A stretch of 64,000 nt of DNA, taken from assembly GCF_014873755.1 (NCBI RefSeq), contig NZ_JADBEG010000001.1:436501-500500 (forward strand). Direction: 5' to 3'. Shown one piece after another: positions 1 through 8,280 of the stretch (within the stretch, counting starts at the first letter, position 1; every line of letters starts with the position of its first letter). This DNA comes from Amycolatopsis lexingtonensis. GTDB taxonomy: Bacteria; Actinomycetota; Actinomycetes; Mycobacteriales; Pseudonocardiaceae. A model generated the notes under the pieces. It had not been told where the DNA came from and did no database searches. It saw nothing but the letters and a program-made list of their open reading frames with translations. The translations under genes and the position numbers were made by a program.

Positions 1-925
1 AGTCCTCGTGCACCAGGAAGGACGCGTTGGTGTAGGCGACGACGTACTCGCGGAAGTCCAGGTCGTTGCTCAGGATGTGGTTGATCACCCCGCCGAGGAA
101 CGCGATGTCCGTCCCGGCGCGCAGCGGCACGTGGGCGTCCGCGAGCGCGCTCGTGCGGGTGAAGCGCGGGTCGATGTGCAGCACCTGCGCGCCGCGCGCC
201 TTCGCCTCCATCACCCACTGGAACCCGACCGGGTGCGCCTCGGCCATGTTCGAGCCCATGATGATGACGCAGTCGGCGTTCTGCAGGTCCTGCTGGTAAT
301 CCGTCGCGCCACCGCGACCGAAGGAAGTCCCCAGACCGGGAACGGTGGCGGAGTGTCAAATACGCGCCTGGTTTTCGATCTGGATCGCGCCGAGCGCGGT
401 GAAGAGCTTCTTGATCAGGTAGTTCTCTTCGTTGTCCAGGGTGGCGCCGCCGAGGCTGGCGATCCCCATGGTCCGGCGCAGCGGGGCGCCGTGCTCGTCG
501 GTGTCCTGCCAGCCCTTGCGCCGGGCGTCGAGCACCCGGTCGGCGACCATGTCGAGCGCGGTCTCGAGGTCGAGATCGGTCCACTCGGTGGCGTAGGGCG
601 CGCGGTAGCGGACCTTCTGCTCCCGCTGCGGCCCGGTCACCAGCTGCTTGCTGGCCGACCCCTTCGGGCAGAGCCGCCCGCGTGAGATGGGGCTGTCCGG
701 ATCGCCTTCGATCTGGACGACCTTCTCGTCCTTGACGAACACCTGCTGCCCGCACCCGACAGCGCAGTAGGGGCAAACGGACTTCGCCACGCGGTCGGCG
801 CTCGCGGTCCGCGGCGCGAGGGCTTCCGACCGCGCGGACTCCGCGGCCTTGCCCCGGCCGAGCGGATCGGTGCCGGTCAGCTGGCGGTACACGGGCCAGG
901 ATTCGAGCCACCGCCGTGGTCCCAT
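1..925 (-). CDS. Formate dehydrogenase large subunit, selenoprotein, 3' end outside the window
   Basis: This is the N-terminal third of a molybdopterin-dependent formate dehydrogenase, which oxidises formate to CO2. The start is the ATG at 923-925. Residues C51, C54, C58 and C86 (in CPYCAVGCG and RLCPKGS) are the expected [4Fe-4S] ligands. The frame meets TGA at 356-358 (codon 190) but stays open from there to the window edge. The residues around that codon (QARI-U-HSATVPGL) and after it (AEAHPVGFQW, IDPRFTRT) match the family, where this position is the Mo-binding selenocysteine. A SECIS hairpin follows the TGA. I therefore read the TGA as selenocysteine, not as a stop. There is no obvious Tat signal, so the subunit is probably cytoplasmic. 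It lies 90 bp downstream of a broken transporter gene on the same strand. Confidence 0.93.
307..358 (-). promoter_or_regulatory. UGA(Sec) codon and bacterial SECIS hairpin in formate dehydrogenase
   Basis: The TGA is at 356-358. On the minus strand an 8-bp perfect stem (343-350 with 307-314, CGCCACCG/CGGTGGCG) encloses a second stem (UUCCC/GGGGA) whose apical loop carries GGTCT at 333-337. The distance from TGA to GGTCT is 18 nt, the same as in E. coli fdhF as I remember that sequence, where the GGUCU loop is the SelB contact. This geometry supports recoding of the UGA. No selenocysteine machinery (selA, selB, selC, selD) is in the window. Confidence 0.88.
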
Positions 926-999
926 GTCACCTCCCGCTCGCGTCCGCTGCCGGGCTACCCCGGGCCAGCCGAGCGTAAACCGGCTCGGCGGGACCGGCG

Positions 1000-1016
1000 A
1001 CCGGACGACGTCCGGT
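1000..1016 (-). terminator. Short hairpin after the MFS pseudogene
   Basis: ACCGGAC (1000-1006) and GTCCGGT (1010-1016) form a perfect 7-bp stem with a 3-nt loop, right at the stop codon of the transporter reading frame. No T-tract follows on the minus strand, so it could equally be a coincidental GC-rich palindrome. Confidence 0.35.
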
Positions 1017-2400
1017 CAGGTCGAAAACGGCGAAGATGCGCCCTCTGCCCGGGTTCGTCCCCGCCGGGCGGCCAGCGGCTGGGCGACGTCCTCCAGGGAC
1101 TTCCCCTCCGCGTCCACGGCGAGGAACCGCGCGATCACGCCGCCCACCACCATGACCGCCGCGCCGAGCAGGTAGCCGATGAAGAGGCGGACCGGGTGCT
1201 CGCCGGTGCCGATGAGGGCGCCGTAGATGACCGGGCCCAGCGCGCCGAAGCACTGGGCGATCGCGAAGAACACCGCGATCGCCTTCGCCCGGACTTCGAG
1301 GGGGAAGATCTCGCTCACCGTCAGGTAGCCCGCGCTGGCCCCCGCCGAGGCGAAGAAGAAGATCACGCACCAGGCGATCGTCTGCGTGATCGCGTTGAGC
1401 GCGCCGGCGTAGAACAGCACCGCGGTGCCGGCCAGCAGCACGCCCGAAAGGACGTACGTGCCCGAGATCATCCGGCGTCGGCCGAGAGTGTCGAACAGGT
1501 GCCCGATGGTGAACGGCCCGACCAGGTTGCCCACCGCGAACGCGATCAGGTAGATCGGCGTGGCCGCCGAGGACACGCCGTAGAACTTGCCGAGCACCAG
1601 CGTGTAGGTGAAGAAGATCGCGTTGTAGAGAAACGACTGGCTGATCATCAGCGACGCGCCGAGGACCGCGCGGGACGGGTACTCGCGGAACAGCACCCTG
1701 GCCAGTGCGACGTAGCCGATCTGCTCGGCGGGCGTCACCTCGATCGCCTTCTTCTCGTCGACCGGCGGCAGGTCCCGGCCCGCGTGTTCGACCTCGCGTT
1801 CGATCTGCGCGATCGACTCCTCGGCGGCCTCGGCCTTGCCGTGCATGATCTGCCAGCGCGGGCTTTCCGGCAGGTGGCGGCGCACCAGCAGGATCACCAG
1901 CCCGAGCACCGGGCCGATCAGGAAGCCGAGCCGCCAGCCGAGCGACAGGTCCACCTGGTTGAGCAGGATGTACGTGCCGACGGTCCCGAGCACGGCCCCG
2001 GCCCAGTACGTGCCGTTGACGGCGATGTCGACCCGGCCGCGCCGTTGCCGAGGGTCAGCGCGGTCAGGCCGCTGCCGACCAGGTAGACGGCGAGGGTGAG
2101 CATGAACAGGTTCCGGCGGCCCAGCTTGTCGGAGAGACTGCCGAAGAACAGCGCCCCGACCACCTCGCCGGCCAGGTAGATCGTCGCGAGCAGCCCGACC
2201 GCCGTCGACGACATGTGCAGCGTCTCGGGTCTGGTCAGGGTGTCGGCGACCGCACTGGCCACGGTGATCTCGAGGCCGTCGAGGATCCACGCCACCCCGA
2301 GTGCGACGACCATCCGGGTGTGGAACCGCGACCAGGGCAGCCGGTCGATGCGTGCCGGGATCAGCGTCCGCACGCCGGACGACGCCGGTGTTGCCGCCAT
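1016..2400 (-). pseudogene. MFS transporter (sugar/metabolite:H+ symporter type), internal deletion plus frameshift
   Basis: The N-terminal part (from ATG 2400) has typical MFS helices and the loop motif GSLSDKLGRRN, then runs to LTALTLGNG. The C-terminal half continues in another frame from RGRVDIAVNGTYW near 2045 to the stop at 1016. Family members normally have about 35-40 residues between these points, covering TM4 and the following loop. They are absent here, so about 110-120 bp has been lost and the frame has shifted. The remaining sequence is otherwise well preserved (PESPRWQIMHGK, YLTVSEIFPLEVRAKA). The gene lies 66 bp after the acyl-CoA dehydrogenase on the same strand. An assembly error is possible, but a deletion this size is more likely real. 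Substrate unknown. Confidence 0.8.
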
Positions 2401-2466
2401 GACGACCTCCTCGAGCGCCGGTGCCCGGCGGGGCTTCCTCGGGCCGTCACTCGCGAAACACGCGTC

Positions 2467-3573
2467 TCAGAGGCCGTACGTCTTCCCGATCACGTCCCGC
2501 TGGATCTCGCTCGTCCCGCCGTAGACGGTGGACACCACGGTCGCCCGGACCAGCCGTTCCATCCCGTACTCCGTGCTGTACCCGTACCCGCCGAGCATCT
2601 GCATGCCGTCGAGCGCCATCGCCTTCGCGAACTCCGTCGCCTTCAGCTTCGCCATCGACGCCTCCCGCGGGAGCGGTTCCCCGCCCGAGGCGTCGATCTT
2701 GCGGGCGACGTCGTGGACCAGCAGGCGGGTGCACTCCAGTTCCGTCGCGTGGTCGGCGAGGCGGTGCCGCAACGCCTGGAACGAGCCCACCGGCCGGCCG
2801 AACTGACGGCGTTCGCGCACGTACGACACGGTGTCTTCGAACGCGCGGCGCGCGGTGCCGAGCATCAGCGCCGCGAGGATCATCCGCTCGAGGTTCAGTC
2901 CCGCCATCAGCTGGCGCCAGCCCTGCCCGACCTCGCCGACCACGGCGTCGCCGGGCAGCGCGCAGCCGGTGAAGTACAGGTCGTTGACCTCGCGGCCGCC
3001 CATCGTGTCGATGCCGTGGATCGCCAGCCCGTCGACGCCGGCCGGGACCGAGAACATCGTCAGGCCGTCGTGCTTGCCGCCGTCGGCCGAAGTGCGGGCG
3101 ACCAGCAGGATGTGGCGGGCCAGGTGGGCGTTGGAGCACCACGTCTTCTGGCCGTCGACGACCCAGCCGCCGTCCTGCCGCACCGCCTTGCACGCCAGCG
3201 CGCCGACGTCGGAGCCCGCGCCGGGCTCGGACATCGAGACGGCGAGCACCTCGCCGCGCAGGAAGTCGCCCAGCACCTCGCGCTTGCGCTCCTCGCTCGC
3301 GAACTTCGCGTAGGACGCGGCCGTGATCACGGAGGTGGCGAACCCGCCGATCGGCGCCTGCCGGTAGGCGATGGTTTCCAGGAACAGCACCAGGTCCAGC
3401 ATCCCCTGGCCGGCGCCGCCGTACTCCTGCGGGACGTTGATGCCGAGCCAGCCCAGCCCGGCCATCTTGCGGTACAGCGCGTCGTCGTGCGGGGTGTCGC
3501 GGGCGCCCACCTCGCGCCGGCAGAAGTCGTCGACGGCGGAGACGAAGTCGCGCTGTTCGGTGGTGAGGTCCAC
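2467..3573 (-). CDS. Acyl-CoA dehydrogenase family protein
   Basis: A 368-aa FAD-dependent acyl-CoA dehydrogenase, introducing the first double bond in beta-oxidation of an acyl-CoA. The start is GTG at 3573, preceded by GGGAG with a 5-nt spacer; the frame is open further upstream but without a supporting ribosome site. Visible motifs are LTTEQRDFV at the start, the FAD-contact segment MSEPGAGSD, the linker MGGREVNDLYF, and the C-terminal MQMLGGYGYSTEYGMER and YGGTSEIQR. It lies between the TetR regulator and the broken transporter. A GATACA-type inverted repeat just upstream matches the one in the TetR/rubber-oxygenase intergenic region, so it is probably co-controlled. A role in oxidising isoprenoid acids released from rubber is an inference from this context; chain specificity cannot be read from sequence. 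Confidence 0.9.
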   Translation of the reverse strand: MDLTTEQRDFVSAVDDFCRREVGARDTPHDDALYRKMAGLGWLGINVPQEYGGAGQGMLDLVLFLETIAYRQAPIGGFATSVITAASYAKFASEERKREVLGDFLRGEVLAVSMSEPGAGSDVGALACKAVRQDGGWVVDGQKTWCSNAHLARHILLVARTSADGGKHDGLTMFSVPAGVDGLAIHGIDTMGGREVNDLYFTGCALPGDAVVGEVGQGWRQLMAGLNLERMILAALMLGTARRAFEDTVSYVRERRQFGRPVGSFQALRHRLADHATELECTRLLVHDVARKIDASGGEPLPREASMAKLKATEFAKAMALDGMQMLGGYGYSTEYGMERLVRATVVSTVYGGTSEIQRDVIGKTYGL

Positions 3574-3592
3574 GAAGGCTCCCGGCGCTCGG

Positions 3593-3619
3593 AGATACAA
3601 GATTACGTGCTCTGTATCT
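3593..3619. promoter_or_regulatory. Putative TetR operator upstream of acyl-CoA dehydrogenase
   Basis: AGATACA (3593-3599) and TGTATCT (3613-3619) form a 7-bp perfect inverted repeat with a 13-bp spacer. The half-site GATAC is shared with the inverted repeat at 4360-4392. It lies 20 bp upstream of the acyl-CoA dehydrogenase start and just after the TetR stop codon. Confidence 0.55.
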
Positions 3620-3641
3620 TTATCTCTCGAACGGCCGGAAC

Positions 3642-4307
3642 TCAAGCTTCGAGCATCGGCACCAGGTAGCGCCGGGCCAGCGCGGCGAGCTGCTCGTCGT
3701 CGTCGAGGTCGACGACGTGGCTGGGAATGGCCAGGAACGAGGCGGACAGGCGGACCATCAGCTCGGCCACGACCTCGACGTCCAGCCCGGCGGCCACGGT
3801 GCCGGCGCGCTGCTCGCGCCGCAGCTGGCCGGCCACGAACTCCCGCACGGTGGCCAGCGTCCGGCCGTCGTCGGTGATCATGGACGACGCCAGCAGGCCC
3901 GGTTCGGCGGCGATCAGGCCGCCGATGAGCGGGTTGCCGCGGATGGCGCGCAGTGAGCTCACGAAGCCGAGCACGACCCGGTCGGCGACCGTTTCGGCCT
4001 GCTTGATCTCGCCGAGGAAGCGGTCGAAGTAGCGGCGGTACTCCCGGCGCACGACGTGCTCGACCAGCGTGTCCTTCGTGGCGAACCGCCGGTAGACGGT
4101 GATCCGGGACAGCCCGGCGCGCTTGGCGACGTCCTCCATCGTGGAGCGCTGGATGCCCAGCCGGCAGAACTGCTCGAGGGCGGCGTCGAGCACGCGCACC
4201 CGGATCGGGTCGGTGTCGTCGACCTGCGCCAGCGCGTCGGCGTAGGCGCGCTCCAGCAGCGATTCCGCGCCGGACGCGGAGGTGAACGGCGATGCCGCGG
4301 GTTCCAC
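3642..4307 (-). CDS. TetR/AcrR family repressor (LcpR-like by position)
   Basis: A 221-aa TetR-type regulator. The N-terminal helix-turn-helix is clear: VLDAALEQFCRLGIQRSTMEDVAKRAGLSRITVYRRFATK, about residues 40-80 (quoted in parts: STMEDVAKRAGLS, ITVYRRFATK). I chose the GTG at 4307 because AGGAGG ends five bases before it; the GTG at 4313 would overlap that ribosome site. The C-terminal ligand-binding domain is unremarkable. It is divergent from the rubber oxygenase, and in Gordonia and Rhodococcus a TetR repressor (LcpR) sits beside lcp in the same way. GATAC/GTATC inverted repeats lie upstream of its own start and upstream of the next gene, suggesting autoregulation plus control of both flanking transcripts. 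Confidence 0.85.
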   Translation of the reverse strand: MEPAASPFTSASGAESLLERAYADALAQVDDTDPIRVRVLDAALEQFCRLGIQRSTMEDVAKRAGLSRITVYRRFATKDTLVEHVVRREYRRYFDRFLGEIKQAETVADRVVLGFVSSLRAIRGNPLIGGLIAAEPGLLASSMITDDGRTLATVREFVAGQLRREQRAGTVAAGLDVEVVAELMVRLSASFLAIPSHVVDLDDDEQLAALARRYLVPMLEA

Positions 4308-4359
4308 AGCCACCTCCTGATCCTGCCACCCGGGGTCTTGTCAGTGCGGTCGCGTCATG

Positions 4360-4392
4360 CTCTGATACAAGGAGGCAAGTCGCGTATCAGAG
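4360..4392. promoter_or_regulatory. Putative TetR operator between the regulator and rubber oxygenase genes
   Basis: CTCTGATAC (4360-4368) and GTATCAGAG (4384-4392) form a perfect 9-bp inverted repeat with a 15-bp spacer. It lies in the divergent intergenic region 53 bp from the regulator start and 35 bp from the rubber oxygenase start. An extra half-site, GTATCA, follows at 4392-4397. Confidence 0.65.
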
Positions 4393-4427
4393 TATCAATT
4401 CGTGATCTCGGCTCCGGAGGAGTAGCG

Positions 4428-5645
4428 ATGGCCAAGGACGAAGTCAGCAGGCGGCTCGCGTTGAAACGCGGGGGGACGCTGGGCATCCTGGGCGCGGTGA
4501 CGGTGGCGTCGCCGTCGTTGTGGTCTTGGCCGGCGGAGGCGTCGGTCGCCGGCACCGGGGCGGGCGCGGATCCCCGCTGGGTGTGGGACGCCGAAGCCGA
4601 TCCGCTGCTCGCCGCCGTCATCGACCGCGGCGACGTGCCCCGCGTCAACGAACTGTTGCGGACGTGGAAGAAGAACGGCCAGCCGCTGCCCGACGGGCTG
4701 CCCGCGGACGTGCGCGACTTCGTCGAGCGGGCCCGGCAGCTCCCGTCCTGGGCCGACTGGGGCAAGCTCGAGACGTCGTTCCGGTTCACCGAGAAGCGCG
4801 GCCTCTACCTCGGGCTGCTGTACGGCCTGGCGAGCGGGATGGTCAGCACGGTGATCCCGCACGAAGCCCGCGCGGTGTACCACTCCAAGGGCGGCGCGGA
4901 CATGAAGGACCGCGTCTCCAAGACCGCCAAGCTCGGCTACGACGTCATGACGCGCAACGCCTTCGCCGCCGACGGCGAGATGATCGTGACGTGCGTCAAG
5001 ACGCGCCTGGTGCACGCCGCCGTGCGCCACCTGCTGCCGCAGTCCCCGCAGTGGCAGCAGGGTTCCGACCAGGCGATCCCGATCAGCCAGCGCGACATGA
5101 TGGTCACGTGGCACAGCCTGCCCACCACCGTCATGAAGAAGCTGACGGCGTGGGAGGTGCCGATCCCGCGCGCGGAGTCCGAGGGGTTCCTGCACTCCTG
5201 GCAGCTCACCGCACACCTGCTCGGGATCCTCGACGAGTACATCCCGGCGTCGTGGGCCGAGGCCAACGCCCAGGCCGACCAGGTGCTGACGCCGGTGCTC
5301 GCGCCGACCGACGAGGGGATCGAGCTGGCCGATATCCTGCTCAACCTCGGCTCGTCGGTCGACGGCGGCGTCCTCAGCACGCACGTCCTCGGCGCGATGA
5401 CCCGGTTCATGCTCGGCGACCAGGTCGCCGGCTGGCTGCGCATCCCGCGCGAACCGGTCTGGGACCCGTTGCTGCGCACGGCCTGGGGGCCGTTCATCGC
5501 CGTCCGCGAAGGGTTGCTGCCGTTCCCGCTCGCCCCGGCGGCCTACTGGACCTTCGACGAGTTCCTCCGCCAGGCGGCGCTGCTGTTCCTGTCGGAGGGG
5601 CGGCCGATCAGCATCGAAATTCCGACGGGCAACCGGCCGTCGTGA
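4428..5645 (+). CDS. lcp: Latex clearing protein (b-type heme rubber oxygenase)
   Basis: A 405-aa protein with strong resemblance to Streptomyces LcpK30, which cleaves cis-1,4-polyisoprene with O2 to oligo-isoprenoid aldehydes outside the cell. The start ATG follows GGAGGAG. The N-terminus (SRRLALK then a hydrophobic stretch ending near residue 35) is a Tat-type signal. Family blocks seen are SVAGTGAGADPRWVWD, YHSKGGADMKDR, KTRLVHAAVRHLLPQSP and LLFLSEGRPISIEIP. R162, K165 and T166 correspond to the LcpK30 active-site residues R164, K167 and T168, and H196 to the heme ligand H198. It is convergent with the sortase gene (3-bp gap) and divergent from a TetR regulator. Regulation by that TetR through the inverted repeat at 4360-4392 is inferred. 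Confidence 0.93.
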   Translation: MAKDEVSRRLALKRGGTLGILGAVTVASPSLWSWPAEASVAGTGAGADPRWVWDAEADPLLAAVIDRGDVPRVNELLRTWKKNGQPLPDGLPADVRDFVERARQLPSWADWGKLETSFRFTEKRGLYLGLLYGLASGMVSTVIPHEARAVYHSKGGADMKDRVSKTAKLGYDVMTRNAFAADGEMIVTCVKTRLVHAAVRHLLPQSPQWQQGSDQAIPISQRDMMVTWHSLPTTVMKKLTAWEVPIPRAESEGFLHSWQLTAHLLGILDEYIPASWAEANAQADQVLTPVLAPTDEGIELADILLNLGSSVDGGVLSTHVLGAMTRFMLGDQVAGWLRIPREPVWDPLLRTAWGPFIAVREGLLPFPLAPAAYWTFDEFLRQAALLFLSEGRPISIEIPTGNRPS

Positions 5646-5648
5646 CGG

Positions 5649-6209
5649 TCAGCGCTTGAGCTTCGCGTACACGATGACGTTGTCGAGGTAGTTGCGGTTC
5701 GCCGCGTCGTACCGGCCGCCGCAGGTGATCAGGCGCAGTTCCGGGTCCGGCGTGTTGCCGTAGACGGCTTCGGTCGGGAACTCCTTCTTGGCGATCTGCT
5801 CGACCTTCGTCACCGCGAACGTCAGCCGTCCGCCGTCTTCCCGGTCGACGTGCACCTCTTCGCCCGGCTTGAGTTCGTGCAGCCGCCAGAAGATGCCCTT
5901 CCGGTGGCCGCCGTCGATGTGCCCGAGGATGACCGCCGGCCCGGCTTCGCCCGGCGTGGGGCCGTATTCGTACCAGCCGGCCTGCAGCGGCTGGTCGACC
6001 GGCGGCACCTCGACGGTCCGGTCGGGGTTGAGCCCGAGCGACACCAGCGACGACTTCGCCTCGATGGCCGGGACGTCGAGCGCGGTCGGCAGCGACCGGG
6101 CGACCGTGGTGGCGGGTGCCGGGCTCGGGGGAGTGGCGGGGGTCGCCTGGGCCCCGCATCCCGCCAGCAGCAGGGAAAGGAGGCCGGTCAGCAGTGCGCG
6201 GCGGGGCAT
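5649..6209 (-). CDS. Class F sortase, lipoprotein-like N-terminus
   Basis: A 186-aa sortase that should catalyse transpeptidation of surface proteins. The triad positions are visible: His in VILGHIDGG, Cys in RLITCGGRYD and Arg in NRNYLDNVIVYA. The start at 6209 is preferred over 6257 because GGAGGG sits eight bases before it and it follows the upstream gene's stop by 4 bp. The first 18 residues (RRALLTGLLSLLLAGCG) end in an LAGC lipobox, so the enzyme may be a membrane-anchored lipoprotein; an uncleaved anchor is the alternative. A Pro/Thr-rich linker follows to about residue 35. It is translationally linked to the choice-of-anchor gene upstream, a plausible substrate or partner. Confidence 0.88.
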   Translation of the reverse strand: MPRRALLTGLLSLLLAGCGAQATPATPPSPAPATTVARSLPTALDVPAIEAKSSLVSLGLNPDRTVEVPPVDQPLQAGWYEYGPTPGEAGPAVILGHIDGGHRKGIFWRLHELKPGEEVHVDREDGGRLTFAVTKVEQIAKKEFPTEAVYGNTPDPELRLITCGGRYDAANRNYLDNVIVYAKLKR

Positions 6210-6213
6210 CGGC

Positions 6214-6966
6214 TCAGCCCTCCGCGGCGAGGCTGCCGTCACCGGTCTGCGGGGCACCGGCGGGCACGACGACGGTCTGACCCGGCGCCGGCCGTGACGG
6301 CGCCTGCTCCTTGGACGGGCCGCAGGTGACCGACGCGAGCTTGATGTCGCCGCTGCCGAGCTTCTTGGCGTCGCCGTCGAGGAGCTTGACGTGCAGCGCG
6401 GTCACTTCGAGGCTGCCGTCGTAGCGCTGGACCTGCTCGTTGACGATCACTTCGGCCACCCCGGGGATCCCGAGCCGCTGGTTCGGCCCGGTGGCGGCGG
6501 GCAGCGTCCCGAGCCGGCCGAGGTTGACCCCGGCGAGGTCACTGCTGCCGGTGACGTGCCCGTCGGCGGACGCGCACCGCGCGCTGATCACCCGGATCGA
6601 CGGCACCCGCCCGGCGACCGGCGCCAGCAGCGGCAGGGTCGCCTCGGCGACGCTCGCCTTGGCGGCCACGGTGCCGTCGCCGTCCACCACGGAGCTGCTG
6701 ATCGCTTTCGCGGTGACGAGGCCCTCGAGCGGCACGTCGGCGACGCTCGCCGAAGCGGGCCCGGTGCTGCTCGACGCGGCGAGCGGCCCGGTCTCGACGG
6801 TGATCCCCTTGCCGCCGGCGAGCACGCCGGGCAGCACGGAAACCGTGGCGGAGGCCCCGAAAGCGGATCCGGTGACGGTGCCGGCAGTCGAGACACCGGC
6901 GGATCCCGCGAGGAGGGCGGCCGTCACCCCGGCCAGGCTCCCGGCTCGGAGCAGGGTGGTGCGCAT
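6214..6966 (-). CDS. Secreted choice-of-anchor P-type protein
   Basis: A 250-aa exported protein. A Sec signal peptide (RTTLLRAGSLAGVTAALLAG, cleavage near AGVSTA, about residue 28) precedes a beta-rich region with the features of the choice-of-anchor P family seen beside class F sortases (VISARCASADGHVTGSSDLA, then VTCGP near the end). The tail PAGAPQTGDGSLAAEG contains a PQTGDG sequence reminiscent of a sortase signal but has no following membrane helix or basic anchor. The gene is 4 bp from the sortase gene and forms an operon with it. Function is unknown; a surface or extracellular structural role is inferred. Confidence 0.75.
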   Translation of the reverse strand: MRTTLLRAGSLAGVTAALLAGSAGVSTAGTVTGSAFGASATVSVLPGVLAGGKGITVETGPLAASSSTGPASASVADVPLEGLVTAKAISSSVVDGDGTVAAKASVAEATLPLLAPVAGRVPSIRVISARCASADGHVTGSSDLAGVNLGRLGTLPAATGPNQRLGIPGVAEVIVNEQVQRYDGSLEVTALHVKLLDGDAKKLGSGDIKLASVTCGPSKEQAPSRPAPGQTVVVPAGAPQTGDGSLAAEG

Positions 6967-7045
6967 GAAGAAGTCCTTTCACCGCAAAGGAAAACGTGGG
7001 GAAGCGGCGCCGGTCAGAGTTCGGCCCGCGAGGGAAGCCCGGCCA

Positions 7046-7073
7046 CGCTATCAAAATCGCTACGCGGGGCAAG
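7046..7073 (-). promoter_or_regulatory. Possible promoter of the choice-of-anchor/sortase operon
   Basis: On the minus strand TTGCCC (7068-7073) and TAGCGT (7046-7051) are separated by 16 bp, giving a 5' leader of about 70 nt. The remainder of the 366-bp gap 6967-7332 holds no convincing gene; short open frames there lack ribosome sites and family resemblance. Confidence 0.35.
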
Positions 7074-7332
7074 GATTTCGTCGAGTCGCCGTTGTCGTGG
7101 CACTGCGCGAAAAGTGATCATCCTCGGGGCGGCCACCTTGTCGTGGTTCTCGGGTCGGGGGATTCGGCGCGAATCGAGGACGGGCAGTAGTGCGCGTTGC
7201 GACATTCGAGGCCGTCCGCCCCCGGATTCGACACGGACGAGTGATTACCTGGACGAGTGCCGACGAGCACGGACGGTGATGTGACCACCACGGCCCTGGG
7301 TGATCGCGCCGAGCGCGTCCTAAGGTCGGTGG

Positions 7333-8280
7333 ATGGAGCTGCGGCAGGTCGAGCACTTCCTCGCGGTGGTGCGGTACGGGAGTTTCACTGCCGCGGCGCA
7401 AGAGGTGCACGTGGTGCAGTCGGCGCTGAGCGCGTCGGTCCGGAAGCTCGAGCGGGAGCTGGGCGCCCCGCTGTTCGACCGCACCACCCGCCGCGTCACG
7501 CTGACCGAAGCGGGCCGGGCGCTGCTCCCGGCGGCCCACCGCGTCGTCGCGGACGTCGCCGCCGCCCGCGGCGAGGTGGCGGCGGTGACCGGCCTGACGC
7601 GCGGGCGGGTGTCGATCGGCACGATCCAGACGCTGACGGTCGTGGACCTGCCGGGCAAGCTCGGCGAGTTCCGGCTCCGCTACCCGGGCGTCCGCATCCA
7701 CGTGCGTGAGAGCACGGTCTTCGACCTGACGGCGGGCATCGCCGACGGCGAGCTGGACCTGAGCTTCCTGGCCGCGCCGGAGCCGCTGGCGGCCGACCTG
7801 TTCAGCTTCGCGAGCTGGAGCCAGGACCTGGTCCTGCTGTGCCGCCCGGGCCACCCGCTCGCGGGCCGCGACCGGATCCGGCTGCCCGAACTGGCCGACG
7901 AGCCGTTCGTCGACTTCAGCGGCAGCGGCATCGAGGTGATGGTCGCCCGCCGGTTCGCGGACGCGGGCGTCCGCCGCGACCGCGTCTGCGAGGCGACCCA
8001 CATGCCCCTGCTCGTCGACCTGGTGGCGGCGGGCCTCGGCGTTTCCATCGTCCCGCGCCCGGTGGCCGAGAAGTCGGGACTCCCGTACGCCGCGATCGCG
8101 GAGCCGGGCTTCAGCCGCGCAATCCACCTGGCCGGCCGCGGCCCCCAGCCGGCGAACCCGGCCGCCCGGGCCCTGCTGGCGCACCTGCTGGAGCGGCCGT
8201 CAGCGCTCGCGGACGGGCACGAAGAGCAACCCGAACCCGGCGAGGACGAGGGCCATCGCGACGGTGGTCAGCCCGGTTAG
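7333..8280 (+). CDS. LysR family transcriptional regulator
   Basis: A 315-aa LysR regulator. The N-terminal winged helix (MELRQVEHFLAVVRYGSF, then QSALSASVRKLERELGAPLF) occupies residues 1-60 and a periplasmic-binding-type effector domain follows. A TAAGGT hexamer at 7321-7326 ends 7 nt before the ATG, so the transcript may be leaderless. The last about 30 residues are Glu/Gly/Asp-rich and overlap a small antisense gene, so they may not be conserved. The next plus-strand gene, an LLM oxidoreductase, is 200 bp downstream and may be a target. The effector is not predictable. Confidence 0.88.
   Translation: MELRQVEHFLAVVRYGSFTAAAQEVHVVQSALSASVRKLERELGAPLFDRTTRRVTLTEAGRALLPAAHRVVADVAAARGEVAAVTGLTRGRVSIGTIQTLTVVDLPGKLGEFRLRYPGVRIHVRESTVFDLTAGIADGELDLSFLAAPEPLAADLFSFASWSQDLVLLCRPGHPLAGRDRIRLPELADEPFVDFSGSGIEVMVARRFADAGVRRDRVCEATHMPLLVDLVAAGLGVSIVPRPVAEKSGLPYAAIAEPGFSRAIHLAGRGPQPANPAARALLAHLLERPSALADGHEEQPEPGEDEGHRDGGQPG

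Noticed and set aside
356..358. TGA read as the true stop of a 189-aa formate dehydrogenase fragment
   Set aside because: The same frame continues with strong family similarity and a SECIS hairpin follows the TGA, so selenocysteine is the better reading.
6996..7205. Two overlapping short open frames on opposite strands in the 366-bp gap
   Set aside because: Neither has a ribosome site, hydrophobic or domain pattern; promoter sequence fits the interval better.
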